NCBI GenBank assembly: GCA_017504165.1
Contig: JAFVRR010000006.1
Location: forward strand, 62,001-126,000
From: Clostridia bacterium
GTDB taxonomy: Bacteria; Bacillota; Clostridia; Christensenellales; Borkfalkiaceae
Reading direction: 5' to 3'
DNA: 64,000 nucleotides
A program made the translations under genes and the position numbers. This document shows, piece by piece, positions 8,726-16,892 of this stretch. Below the pieces are notes generated by a model. It saw nothing but the letters and a program-made list of their open reading frames with translations. It was not told the origin of the DNA and made no database searches. Within the stretch, counting starts at the first letter, position 1. Every line of letters starts with the position of its first letter.

Positions 8726-8754
8726 ATTTTAACACCCTTTTAAATACTTGTCAA
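8726..8754 (-). promoter_or_regulatory. Promoter of the lysine operon
   Basis: On the minus strand TTGACA (8754-8749) is separated by 17 bases from TAAAAT (8731-8726). The predicted start near 8719 lies about 15-20 bases before the lysine aptamer. Confidence 0.85.
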
Positions 8755-8794
8755 CAAAATAATACCGCTTTTTGACTATTTAGTAAAATTTTCT

Positions 8795-9481
8795 TTACTT
8801 GGCTACCGGATATTCGTTGCAAAGTAATCTATAAGGTGGCTCGTCTTCCTCAATTTTTGGAAAACGACCAACGGGTGGACTAAACCTATTATCCGTATTA
8901 TCATCGTTGCACTCGCTAACTTCCCCAAGTAATACGTTGCCCGTACCCTTTTCCACTTCAAAATCATGATATAAATATTGTTGAATATGTATGCTTTCGC
9001 CTGGTTTTAAACGAATTTGAGTACCTGCGGGAACTTTATAAGTCCTTCCGTCAGTATTAACGGTAACTTCACTTTCGTAATCTACTTCTTCATTTGGCAA
9101 ACTGTTATAAACCCTTATTAAACAATTTCCGCCACCTCTATTTATAATATCTTCCGTTTTAGACCAATGGAAGTGATTGCAAGCGTATTGTCCTTCTTTT
9201 AAAAACAATAATTTTTCAGCGTACACTTTAGGGTATTTATCCGCCATTTTCTTGTTCCCGTTTCTTATAGTAATTAAAGAAAAACCCGTTTTGTTAAAAT
9301 CGCCAAGACCATAGTCGGTAATATCCCAACCAAGCATACAATCTCTTACTTCATCGTATTCGTGACCAATATTTTCCCAATCTTTTGGTGTAAAATGGCA
9401 AAATGGTGGCAAATAGCACTTGTGCTTTTCGCACATTTCTTCTAATTCTTTTAACGCTTTATTTATTTCTGAACGTTTCAT
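8795..9481 (-). CDS. D-lyxose ketol-isomerase family protein (probable mannose/lyxose isomerase)
   Basis: A 228-residue cupin-fold metal-dependent sugar isomerase. The metal site is visible as H103, H105 and E110 in CNHFHWSKTED, with a later histidine in YHDF at about 172. Family enzymes interconvert D-lyxose/D-xylulose and D-mannose/D-fructose. Here it is co-directional with a PfkB fructokinase-like gene (17 bases upstream) and a beta-mannosidase. The likely job is therefore conversion of free mannose to fructose (inference from context). Start supported by AAGGAGATAAGT upstream. Confidence 0.88.
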   Translation of the reverse strand: MKRSEINKALKELEEMCEKHKCYLPPFCHFTPKDWENIGHEYDEVRDCMLGWDITDYGLGDFNKTGFSLITIRNGNKKMADKYPKVYAEKLLFLKEGQYACNHFHWSKTEDIINRGGGNCLIRVYNSLPNEEVDYESEVTVNTDGRTYKVPAGTQIRLKPGESIHIQQYLYHDFEVEKGTGNVLLGEVSECNDDNTDNRFSPPVGRFPKIEEDEPPYRLLCNEYPVAK

Positions 9482-9498
9482 ACTTATCTCCTTTAAAA

Positions 9499-10362
9499 TT
9501 ATAATTTAACTGCACCTTTAAATAAGGTAGTTTCCGCACCCTTTTCGTTTGCCTTTACCATTGCCTTTTCAATATTTTCTACCGTAAATTCCACGCCGTC
9601 TAAATTAGCAAGTAAAGTACCGAAGAAAGCGTCGCCAGCGCCTGTCGTATCAATTGGCGTTACCTTTTTAGCGCTAGCAACTAAACCTTTATTATCGTTA
9701 TAAACGTACATACTGCCTTTACTGCCCATAGTTATTAAAAGTAAAGTACCCTTTTTATAAACGGCGTTAATAGCGTCTTCTAAATTATCTTTACCTGTAT
9801 AATCTAAAATCTCATCGTCAGAGAATTTTAAGATATCCGCGCTAGAAACAAACGGTTTATACGCTTTAATAGCATCTTCAAGCTCGTTATATAAATCCAT
9901 TCTAAAATTGACGTCAAAACTTAAAAGTTTACCTTGCTTTTTAGCCATTTTAACGATCTTTTTAGCAAACTTTACTCCGTTTTTTTCAGAGAGCATTAAC
10001 GAGCCTAAATGAACTATATTATAATCACTAATTGAAACGTCACTTATATCTATATTATAATCGGCGGTATCGTGGCGGAAAAAGGCAAAATCTCTTTCGC
10101 CGTTATTTAAGGTAACGAAAGCAAGCGTAGTATTTCTAACCGCATCCGTTTGAACGGTTAAACTGTCAAACCCAAACTTGTTTGCTTCCGCCTTTAAAAA
10201 ATTACCAACGGGGTCTTTGCCGACCTTGCCAACAAATCCTACCTTTGCGCCCGCTTGCTTTGCGTTTACCGCAACGTTAAAAGGCGCGCCACCGATAAAC
10301 ATTTTAAGGTTTTCGCCTTCGCCGATTAAATCGGCTAAAATTTCACCTATGCAAATAATCAT
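9499..10362 (-). CDS. PfkB-family sugar kinase, fructokinase-like
   Basis: A 287-residue ribokinase-fold kinase. Residues 1-12 begin MIICIGEILAD, the GGAPFNVAVNA motif (about 30-40) contacts sugar, and DTTGAGDAFFG near residue 245 contains the anion hole and catalytic Asp. The sequence is closest in style to bacterial fructokinases (ScrK/FrcK type). I placed the start at 10362 because GGGAG stands four bases upstream and it clears the preceding stop. Between beta-mannosidase and the isomerase, it would phosphorylate the fructose made from mannose. The exact sugar is an inference. Confidence 0.88.
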   Translation of the reverse strand: MIICIGEILADLIGEGENLKMFIGGAPFNVAVNAKQAGAKVGFVGKVGKDPVGNFLKAEANKFGFDSLTVQTDAVRNTTLAFVTLNNGERDFAFFRHDTADYNIDISDVSISDYNIVHLGSLMLSEKNGVKFAKKIVKMAKKQGKLLSFDVNFRMDLYNELEDAIKAYKPFVSSADILKFSDDEILDYTGKDNLEDAINAVYKKGTLLLITMGSKGSMYVYNDNKGLVASAKKVTPIDTTGAGDAFFGTLLANLDGVEFTVENIEKAMVKANEKGAETTLFKGAVKL

Positions 10363-10366
10363 AATA

Positions 10367-12910
10367 TTACTCCCAATCAGTTGTGAAATCGCCAAAATAA
10401 ATGTCGCTTTCTTCTACTTTTTCGCTAAAATATGCGGTTATAGTGCGATTATCGCCCTTTTCCATATCAAAATAGTTATCCGTTAAAATAGGATTTAAAT
10501 TGCCTTTAGCAAGTACGTGGAAAAGTCTTACGAAAGTATTTGCCTTAATGCTTATTTCCGCTTTATAGCCACAGTCGGTTTTAGAAATTTCTAAAACTTT
10601 AGCGTCGTAACTAGGCGTTGGTAAGTCCAAGTTTCTCCAAGCGTACGGGAAGTATACTTGAGAAGAATACTCTACGCCATTATAATTAACGGTTAAGTAT
10701 AAATACTTAGTTTTAGCGTTTAATTCGCTTTTTAAAATAGAGCCGAATTTAACCGTTTCGCATTCGTTAAAGTTAGCGGTTACAACCTTTTTAGTTATAT
10801 CGTTTTTATCGTAATCACGCTCGCCGTAAGTCGCTTTTAACTCACCGCTTTTAAAAGTGTGGTTAGAGAAAGCAAAGTAAATTACACCCTTTCTTTCAAA
10901 TATAATAGGAAGGAATTTTTCGCAAGCACGCTTTGCCGAATAATAACTTGGTTTTGGGTTTTTAGTATAGTCGATAATAGCCCAGTTAGCAGTTGTCCAA
11001 CAGTCGTTTTGCATCCACATCATCATACCGCCGTTGTTAGGGTAATCAAATCTTGCAGACTCAAACTCAGAACGCATCATTTCAAGATGGTTTGCTTGAC
11101 CGTATTTTATATACTTATCTAAACTGTCAATCTCGCCAAACTCTTTGCCCGCTATTTTAAGCGTTTGTAGATGGTGAGGGTATCCCCAACCCGTTTGAAT
11201 ATGGAAAGTCCAAGCATCGTTTGGTGGCCAATGATTTTCCTCTCTCATAAACGACTTAAATAACTTTTTAGAACAAGGGCCTTGAATACAGAACTCTGAG
11301 TCAAACGAGCAAACTTGATTAAAGTGTTCGCGCCAAGTTTCAAAAGGCTCGTGCGTTTTTAATAGCCTTGACATAGAATATTTCCAACAAGATGCGTGTG
11401 AATTGCCCGACATTACCGCATTGCCCGCGTCTTCCTTACTCATAGGGCTACTTTCAATAAACGGAACACCGTTTGCAAAACGACCGACAAGCCCCCTTAA
11501 AATCATAGTGTGAAGAAGTGGGTCTTCCTTTGGTCTAAATATTTCATTAGACGCCGTTACGTCGTTATACGTGCCGTAGTCACTTTGCTCGTCTTCTTCG
11601 CCTTTAACTGCGCCGTAGAAATCGCGAACTACTTCGTTATTGCAAACGTATTCCCAAGAGTTATAGTCTTCGTTACAACCGCACCATAAAGCAATTGACG
11701 TATAATTTCTAAGCCTTCTAATTTGATAGTTTGCCTCTTTTATAATTTCGTCTTGAAGTAAATGAACGGGGTAACCTACGCTTGCAAACATAAAGTCTTG
11801 CCAAACGAGTATACCGTTTTCGTCGCAAAGTTCGTAGAACCTATCCTTTTCGTAAATACCGCCACCCCAAACTCTAAGCATTGTAAAGTTTGCAAGTTTA
11901 GACATTTTAATTTGGAATTCATAATCCTTTTCGTTAATTTTACCAGGCCATAATTCCATAGGAATCCAGTTACCGCCCTTTATGAAAATTCTCTTGCCGT
12001 TAACTAAAAACCAAAAAGAATAACCGTCGCCAGCGTCTAAAGTGAAAGGCTCTTCTAAAAGTTCTACCTTTCTAAGACCAATTCTACCCTTTATTTCGTG
12101 GCAAACTTCTCCACTGCAGATAAGTTTAATGGTATAGTTATATAAAGGTTGCTCGCCGTAACCGTTAGGCCACCAAAGTTTAGGATTTTTAAGTTGAACG
12201 TGCCCGTAAGTGCGGTATCTATCGCGGTTAATTTCAAAACTTTCGTTTTCTCCGTTGCCGTCCACTTCAACTTTTATAGTATACTTTTCTTCAAACGCTT
12301 TAGGGCTAACTTCAAACTCAAAGTCAATTCTACCAGATAAATCCCCTTTAACTGAATAATCTATAATTTCACACGTGAAATCATACTCGATTTTAACAAA
12401 CCCGAACACACCGAGGCCAGGGAGAGATAAAGCCCAGTCCCAACCGTAGTTGTATTGAGATTTGCGCATATAAACCTTTTTAAGTTTCCAACCCGAACTT
12501 TCGTCAACGCGCGGACCGAGAATTTCGTCAATAGGCGTAAATACTATATCAATTTTATTTTCTTGACCTTTTTTAAGTTTTTTACTAACTAAAATATCGT
12601 AGCGTCTAAAGGCGTTTTCTACCCTTGACAAATGCTCGCCGTTAAGGTAAATATCGGCAAAACCGTCAATACCTTCAACTGAGAGCCTTGCAGATTCAAA
12701 GTCTTTTTCAGCAATAAAAGTTTTACTGTAAACGATAGGCTCGGACGAAATAAATAAACTTTGCCTTGCGTCAACGTCGTAATGAGGGTTAGGAATAACG
12801 CCTGCATCAGTTAAAGCGTCGTGAATGTCGCCGGGAACGTTGCCCGTAACTTTAACGCCCTTTCTTTTCAGTTCAATATCCCACTTTCCGTGTAAACTTT
12901 GTGTAAACAT
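10367..12910 (-). CDS. GH2 beta-mannosidase
   Basis: An 847-residue glycoside hydrolase family 2 enzyme without signal peptide, so probably cytoplasmic, releasing mannose from the non-reducing end of beta-mannosides. The order is an N-terminal sugar-binding sandwich (GKWDIEL, NVPGDIHDAL), an immunoglobulin-like domain, then the TIM barrel. The acid/base glutamate is in WCGCNED (about E414) and the nucleophile in DSEF (about E539). VWGGGIYE and ILVWQDFMFA are typical of beta-mannosidases rather than LacZ. It is the first gene of a three-gene mannose operon and is divergent from an AraC regulator. Confidence 0.95.
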   Translation of the reverse strand: MFTQSLHGKWDIELKRKGVKVTGNVPGDIHDALTDAGVIPNPHYDVDARQSLFISSEPIVYSKTFIAEKDFESARLSVEGIDGFADIYLNGEHLSRVENAFRRYDILVSKKLKKGQENKIDIVFTPIDEILGPRVDESSGWKLKKVYMRKSQYNYGWDWALSLPGLGVFGFVKIEYDFTCEIIDYSVKGDLSGRIDFEFEVSPKAFEEKYTIKVEVDGNGENESFEINRDRYRTYGHVQLKNPKLWWPNGYGEQPLYNYTIKLICSGEVCHEIKGRIGLRKVELLEEPFTLDAGDGYSFWFLVNGKRIFIKGGNWIPMELWPGKINEKDYEFQIKMSKLANFTMLRVWGGGIYEKDRFYELCDENGILVWQDFMFASVGYPVHLLQDEIIKEANYQIRRLRNYTSIALWCGCNEDYNSWEYVCNNEVVRDFYGAVKGEEDEQSDYGTYNDVTASNEIFRPKEDPLLHTMILRGLVGRFANGVPFIESSPMSKEDAGNAVMSGNSHASCWKYSMSRLLKTHEPFETWREHFNQVCSFDSEFCIQGPCSKKLFKSFMREENHWPPNDAWTFHIQTGWGYPHHLQTLKIAGKEFGEIDSLDKYIKYGQANHLEMMRSEFESARFDYPNNGGMMMWMQNDCWTTANWAIIDYTKNPKPSYYSAKRACEKFLPIIFERKGVIYFAFSNHTFKSGELKATYGERDYDKNDITKKVVTANFNECETVKFGSILKSELNAKTKYLYLTVNYNGVEYSSQVYFPYAWRNLDLPTPSYDAKVLEISKTDCGYKAEISIKANTFVRLFHVLAKGNLNPILTDNYFDMEKGDNRTITAYFSEKVEESDIYFGDFTTDWE

Positions 12911-12936
12911 ACTATCTCCTTTATGGGTTTTCTTTT

Positions 12937-12942
12937 ATTATA
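12937..12942 (-). promoter_or_regulatory. -10 element of the beta-mannosidase promoter
   Basis: TATAAT on the minus strand in TTAGTATAAT, with no recognisable -35 at 16-18 bases. A good -10 with no -35 is what an activator-dependent promoter looks like and fits control by the divergent AraC protein. Confidence 0.5.
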
Positions 12943-12976
12943 CTAAATGCCTACTTCTCTTTCTTGCTAATTTTTA

Positions 12977-13005
12977 AAATAAACTAGTGATTTTTTTAAA
13001 TAAAC
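12977..13005. promoter_or_regulatory. Candidate AraC operator: direct repeats 21 bp apart
   Basis: AAATAAAC occurs at 12977-12984 and 12998-13005, exactly 21 bases or two helical turns apart, in the divergent gap between the beta-mannosidase and araC-type genes. AraC-family dimers commonly bind direct half-sites at this spacing. AT-rich composition makes chance occurrence possible. Confidence 0.4.
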
Positions 13006-13042
13006 CCTTTATTTTTTGATTTTTATATGCTAAAATATTAAT

Positions 13043-13861
13043 ATGAACAATTATCAAATTAGAAAAGTAGACTTTGAAAACCCCAATACTTCAATAGACT
13101 ACCGCTTTTGGACGAAAGGTTACGTAAGCAAGCACGACCACGCCTATCACGAAATATTTATAGTTTGCGACGACGAAATCGATTATAATATAAACGGCAA
13201 AAACTTTAAACTTTATAAAGGGGTTATTTCCCTTGTAAAGATTGGCGACGTACACTCTTTTAAACCGTTAAAAGGTGGCAATGCCGAGCATATTAACGTG
13301 ATTTTTTCCGACGAACTTTTAAAACTTGTATCTAACGAAATTGACGTTAAATTATACGATAAACTTATAACCGAGAATATAAGTTTTACCTTAAATAAAC
13401 AAGAATACGATTATATCAACTACACTATTAGCGTTTTAAACAACACTGATAGACGCTCTTTCGAGTATTTTTCCGAACTGAAAATTTTACTGACTAATTT
13501 ACTCAATATTATAAATAGAAATATAGTTAAACTTAACTTTATCTACCCCGCTTGGTTTAACGACCTTATTTTAACGGTTAGAAAACCGTCGTTTATAAGC
13601 GCTAGCGTTAAAGACGTATACAAGGCGTCAAGTTATTCCGAGCCGATTACCATTGACGCGTTTAAAAAATACACTGGTTTAACCCCTATTAAATACTTAA
13701 CGCAGTTAAAACTAAACTACGCTTGCAATATGCTAAAAAATACGCATAAAACCACTTTAGAAATCTCTCAAGATATAGGCTACGAATCACTAAGCCATTT
13801 TAATAGAATTTTTAAATCGCACTTCAACCTCACCCCAAAAGAATTTAGAAATAAAAAATAA
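13043..13861 (+). CDS. AraC-family regulator of the mannose operon
   Basis: A 272-residue regulator with an N-terminal cupin sensor (HDHAYHEIFIV at about 32-42) and a C-terminal double helix-turn-helix. The family signature is near the end: ISQDIGYESLSHFNRIFKSHFNLTPKEFR. It is divergently transcribed from the beta-mannosidase operon, which it probably activates in response to a mannoside or mannose. No Shine-Dalgarno is visible. TAAAAT at 13031-13036 ends only seven bases before the ATG, so the message may be leaderless (inference). A terminator overlaps the stop codon. Confidence 0.93.
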   Translation: MNNYQIRKVDFENPNTSIDYRFWTKGYVSKHDHAYHEIFIVCDDEIDYNINGKNFKLYKGVISLVKIGDVHSFKPLKGGNAEHINVIFSDELLKLVSNEIDVKLYDKLITENISFTLNKQEYDYINYTISVLNNTDRRSFEYFSELKILLTNLLNIINRNIVKLNFIYPAWFNDLILTVRKPSFISASVKDVYKASSYSEPITIDAFKKYTGLTPIKYLTQLKLNYACNMLKNTHKTTLEISQDIGYESLSHFNRIFKSHFNLTPKEFRNKK

Positions 13862-13890
13862 CCGCACAGCAAAAAAGTGCGGTTTTTTTA
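13861..13890 (+). terminator. Terminator of the AraC-type gene
   Basis: ACCGCAC (13861-13867) pairs with GTGCGGT (13877-13883) and is followed by seven T residues. The stem begins in the stop codon. Confidence 0.88.
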
Positions 13891-13899
13891 TTAAACTTA

Positions 13900-13928
13900 T
13901 TGTATTTTTTTAATTTTAGTGTTATACT
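13900..13928 (+). promoter_or_regulatory. Promoter of the structured RNA
   Basis: TTGTAT (13900-13905), a 17-base spacer and TATACT (13923-13928). The predicted start at about 13932-13936 falls exactly at the first base of the RNA's closing stem. Confidence 0.8.
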
Positions 13929-13931
13929 ATT

Positions 13932-14111
13932 AGCGTCACACTAACTTTATAAAACTCTATAGGTGTATTATACCCTTTAGACAGGAATACTAGAATTGGT
14001 AGTAATGCCAAATCGCAAAAATTTCTGTCTTTGATAGGGTTTTGTTAGTGTGACAACTACGCGAGAGGTATTCTACGGTGTCATCTCTTGTAGGTGGCAC
14101 CTTATTTTTTT
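13932..14111 (+). ncRNA. Unassigned structured RNA or riboswitch-like leader ahead of a SLOG gene
   Basis: A perfect 11-bp stem (13935-13945 with 14044-14054) encloses a second 10-bp stem (13951-13960 with 14034-14043, one G-U). Inside are a hairpin at 13962-13974, a stem AGACAG/CTGTCT (13979-13984 with 14025-14030), and a six-pair hairpin with a GUAA tetraloop (13996-14011). Downstream, 14057-14067 can pair with 14085-14093. GGTGTC (14077-14082) can pair with GGCACC (14096-14101), the latter followed by a T run at 14105-14111. The last two helices overlap in pseudoknot order, so they may be alternative or pseudoknotted. It matches no T-box, S-box, TPP, cobalamin, purine, 6S or tmRNA consensus I know. 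It may be a cis-regulator of the next gene or an independent small RNA. Confidence 0.7.
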
Positions 14112-14570
14112 ATGGAAGATAAAATTTGTTCCTTTTTCGGACACAGCGAAATTGAAATTACTAAAGAATTAAAAGATAAAGTTTATAGTGAAATTATAAG
14201 CGCCATAAATTACGGTTGTAATACTTTTTATTTTGGTGGATACGGCGAATTTGATTTTTTATGTTTAGAATTAACAAATGAAATAATAAAAGAAAAAAAG
14301 TTAGATTCAAAAAGAGTTTACTGTGTATCTCAAGAAAGATATTTAACTAAAAAATGTAGATATTTTGATAAGAAAGATTACGATAGCGTAATATATCTAC
14401 AACCTGCTTTTAACGGTTGGTATAAAAGCATATATTTTAGAAATTTAGCAATGATAGACGCATCTTCTTACGTTATTTTTTACGTCGAAAATAGAAAAAA
14501 TAGCGGAGCGTATAAAACGTACCAATACGCCGTAAAACAAAAAGATAAAATTTTAATAAATTTAGCATAA
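14112..14570 (+). CDS. SLOG/DUF1273-like protein
   Basis: A 152-residue protein with a Rossmann-like SLOG domain: CSFFGHSE at residues 6-13 (family C.FiGHR), TFYFGGYGEFD at about 39-49 as nucleotide/ligand loop, and YVIFYVENRKNSGAYKTYQYAVKQ in the C-terminal half. SLOG proteins bind nucleotide-like ligands, but this short group has no assigned role. The ATG at 14112 follows directly after a T run. The only SD-like sequence (GGTGG, 14093-14097) is 14 bases away and within a predicted hairpin, so translation looks controlled or inefficient. It is preceded by the structured RNA and ends at a strong terminator. Confidence 0.8.
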   Translation: MEDKICSFFGHSEIEITKELKDKVYSEIISAINYGCNTFYFGGYGEFDFLCLELTNEIIKEKKLDSKRVYCVSQERYLTKKCRYFDKKDYDSVIYLQPAFNGWYKSIYFRNLAMIDASSYVIFYVENRKNSGAYKTYQYAVKQKDKILINLA

Positions 14571-14598
14571 AAATTGCGAAAATAATTTTAATTAAAAT

Positions 14599-14635
14599 AA
14601 AGCCGACGAGTTCTATTTATGAACTCGTCGGCTTT
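14599..14635. terminator. Bidirectional terminator between SLOG and fic genes
   Basis: A perfect 15-bp stem (14599-14613 with 14621-14635) with a 7-base loop and T-rich flanks on both strands separates the convergent SLOG and Fic genes. Confidence 0.92.
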
Positions 14636-14652
14636 TTAAAATGAATTAACGT

Positions 14653-15507
14653 TTAATTTTCTTCTTCGTAATAGTACGAATAGTCTATACCTTTCATGAA
14701 AATTTCACGATCATCTATCTTATCGGTTAAAGCGTTTTCAATAAGAGACAAAATATCGCTATAATCCACAACGCTTAATTTCATTGCTTCTAAATATTTT
14801 GTTTTATCAATTTTACTCCAATCGACACATTTAGAAAGATTTTTCTTTAAGATAAGGTCTAACCAAATTCTCGTCGTCCTGCCGTTACCCTCCATAAAAG
14901 GGTGTGCAACGTTCATTTCAACGTATTTTTTAACGATTTCCTCGACTGTGTTTTCGGGCATTTTTTCAATGGTATCAAGCGTTTGGTCCAAATATCCAAC
15001 GCTTGCGAAAACAAAACCACCTTTAGAAATATTTAATTTTCTAATTTGCCCCGCAAAATCATATAAACCACCAAAAAGATAAGCGTGAATTTGCTGTAGA
15101 CCGTTTATCGTTCCAACTTCAATATCGCTAATAATTCCGCTTTCAAACATTTCATAAGCCTTGTTTTTGCTTTGCTCGTCAATAGACGTTCCTTTCGTCT
15201 TAACCCATTTTAAGAACACGGCTGACTTTTTGCTTGGAAAAATTGCTATAAGCAAATTAAGTCCATCATCATCTATAACGTCCGTCAAATACTTCTTACC
15301 GTCTTTCGCCGTTAATTTCAGTTGTCTACAAATTGATGACAACTGAACGTTTCTCTTTTTCAAGGTATTCCAATACTTACGTGGGGAAACACTTAAAGAA
15401 AGTGCTTCTATAATATCAACGGCGCACAACCACCAACGAGAACTTTCTTCGTCCCACACCGAACGAACGGGAACGTTGTCAAAAAATCTAATAGAAGTTT
15501 TAATCAT
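14653..15507 (-). CDS. Bro-N/Fic-domain fusion protein
   Basis: A 284-residue protein. Residues 1-105 resemble the Bro-N antirepressor DNA-binding domain ([23 protein letters not shown] and the KYW...LKKR motif). Residues 110-284 are a Fic domain with the full active motif [12 protein letters not shown] at 202-213, so AMP- or other NMP-transfer activity is expected. I do not see a clear inhibitory (S/T)xxxE(G/N) motif. No antitoxin gene adjoins it; the neighbours are a SLOG gene and rsuA. Fic proteins with DNA-binding modules may act on nucleic-acid-associated targets or repress their own gene. Start supported by AAGGAC. Confidence 0.87.
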   Translation of the reverse strand: MIKTSIRFFDNVPVRSVWDEESSRWWLCAVDIIEALSLSVSPRKYWNTLKKRNVQLSSICRQLKLTAKDGKKYLTDVIDDDGLNLLIAIFPSKKSAVFLKWVKTKGTSIDEQSKNKAYEMFESGIISDIEVGTINGLQQIHAYLFGGLYDFAGQIRKLNISKGGFVFASVGYLDQTLDTIEKMPENTVEEIVKKYVEMNVAHPFMEGNGRTTRIWLDLILKKNLSKCVDWSKIDKTKYLEAMKLSVVDYSDILSLIENALTDKIDDREIFMKGIDYSYYYEEEN

Positions 15508-15589
15508 TTTTGTCCTTATTATTTTTTAATATTTACAAATTTATGTTTCTACATTATTCTTAACCACTTTAATATGAAATATATAAATT

Positions 15590-16294
15590 TTACTTTGTAA
15601 ATAAATCTTGTTCTTCTTTAGTTAAATATCTTGCCTCGCCTTCTAAAAGGTTACTATCAAGTTTAATTCCCGCAAAAGAAATTCTTTTTAGATAGGTTAT
15701 TTTATTGCCTAAACTACCGAAAATTCTTTTAATTTCGTGATATTTACCTTCAATTAAGGTAATTTCGCCCGAATTGTCCGTAAGTAATTTAACCTTGCTA
15801 GGCTTTGTAGTGTAGCCGTCTTTAAGTAATACGCCGTTAGAAATTTTTTCTACGTCTTTAATAGATACGGGGTCTACCGTTTCAAAATAATACACCTTTT
15901 CCGCGTGCGTTTTAGGCGCTAATCGCTTATGTGAAGAAACGCCGTCGTTAGTGATAATTACAAGCCCAACGGTATCTTTATCAAGCCTACCGCAAGGGAA
16001 TAAACCCTTTCTTTTATAACTTTCGGGCAAAATATCAACTACGGTTTTGCAGTTTCCGTCTTCACTTGCGCTAACTACGCCGTTAGGTTTATTTAACATA
16101 ATATATACGAATTTTTTAAGTTCAACGACATTGTTTTCGTATAAAATTTCGTCCTTTTCGATATCCGCTTTTTGCGACGGCGACTTGACTATTTCGCCGT
16201 TGACGGTTATCTTTTTTCTTTTAACCGCCGTTTGACACTCACTTCTAGTAAGCACCCCGCACGATGCGAATATTTTATCAATTCTCTCTAACAT
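15590..16294 (-). CDS. rsuA: RsuA/RluB-family rRNA pseudouridine synthase
   Basis: A 234-residue protein with an N-terminal S4 RNA-binding domain (residues 1-60, ERIDKIFASCGVLTRSEC) and a pseudouridine synthase domain. The catalytic motif GRLDKDTVGLVI contains the invariant Asp at about 103. GKYHEIKRIFGSLG is the conserved C-terminal motif. It isomerises a uridine in rRNA; the 16S U516 specificity of RsuA is likely from length but not certain. It begins one base after recR ends, so it belongs to the dnaX-ybaB-recR transcript. Confidence 0.9.
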   Translation of the reverse strand: MLERIDKIFASCGVLTRSECQTAVKRKKITVNGEIVKSPSQKADIEKDEILYENNVVELKKFVYIMLNKPNGVVSASEDGNCKTVVDILPESYKRKGLFPCGRLDKDTVGLVIITNDGVSSHKRLAPKTHAEKVYYFETVDPVSIKDVEKISNGVLLKDGYTTKPSKVKLLTDNSGEITLIEGKYHEIKRIFGSLGNKITYLKRISFAGIKLDSNLLEGEARYLTKEEQDLFTK

Positions 16295-16295
16295 T

Positions 16296-16889
16296 TTAAA
16301 GTTCTTTTCTGTCCTTAAATGCGCGCATTAAGGTAATTTCGTCGGTATATTCGATATCGCTACCGATAGGCATACCGTTAGCAAGCCTTGTAACCTTTAC
16401 CCCAAGCGGTTTAATTTTACTAGAAACGTACATTGCGGTAATTTCTCCGTCGTAGTCGGGATTTGTCGCCATAATAACTTCTTTAACGCCGTCACGTTCT
16501 ATACGCTCTAAAAGAGCGTCGATAGTAATGTCTTTAGGTCCGACGTTTTCACTCGGTTTTAAAGTGCCGTGAAGTACGTGGTAAACGCCGTCAAACTCGT
16601 GCATTTTTTCAATTGCAATAATGTCTTTAGGCTCTTTTACAACGCAAATTACGTCCTTTTTCCTATTAGAACAAATACTGCAAACTTCTTTGTCGGTATA
16701 ATTTCCGCAAACTTTGCAGTAATGAATTTTTCTTTTGCATTCTAAAACGCTATTTGCAAAGGCTTCCGCCTCTTCTTTACTCATATTAATAATTTTATAA
16801 GCAAATCTTTGCGCCGTTTTCGTACCGACACCTGGAAGTTTTGTAAATGCGTTTATCAGTTCGCCGATAGGCTCGATAAAAATATCCAT
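16296..16889 (-). CDS. recR: Recombination protein RecR
   Basis: A 197-residue protein of the RecFOR pathway, which helps load RecA at gaps. It has the N-terminal helix-hairpin-helix (KLPGVGTKTAQRFA), a C4 zinc finger (CKVCGNYTDKEVCSIC, about 57-72) and a Toprim domain (CVVKEPKDIIAIEK and GVYHVLHG). Length is normal. It lies three bases after ybaB in the conserved dnaX-ybaB-recR order. Confidence 0.97.
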   Translation of the reverse strand: MDIFIEPIGELINAFTKLPGVGTKTAQRFAYKIINMSKEEAEAFANSVLECKRKIHYCKVCGNYTDKEVCSICSNRKKDVICVVKEPKDIIAIEKMHEFDGVYHVLHGTLKPSENVGPKDITIDALLERIERDGVKEVIMATNPDYDGEITAMYVSSKIKPLGVKVTRLANGMPIGSDIEYTDEITLMRAFKDRKEL

Positions 16890-16892
16890 TTT

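Noticed and set aside
13932..14111. 6S RNA, tmRNA, SRP RNA or T-box identity for the structured RNA
   Set aside because: It lacks the T-box GGTGGTACCGCG core, the SRP and tmRNA signatures, and the long rod with central bubble of 6S RNA.
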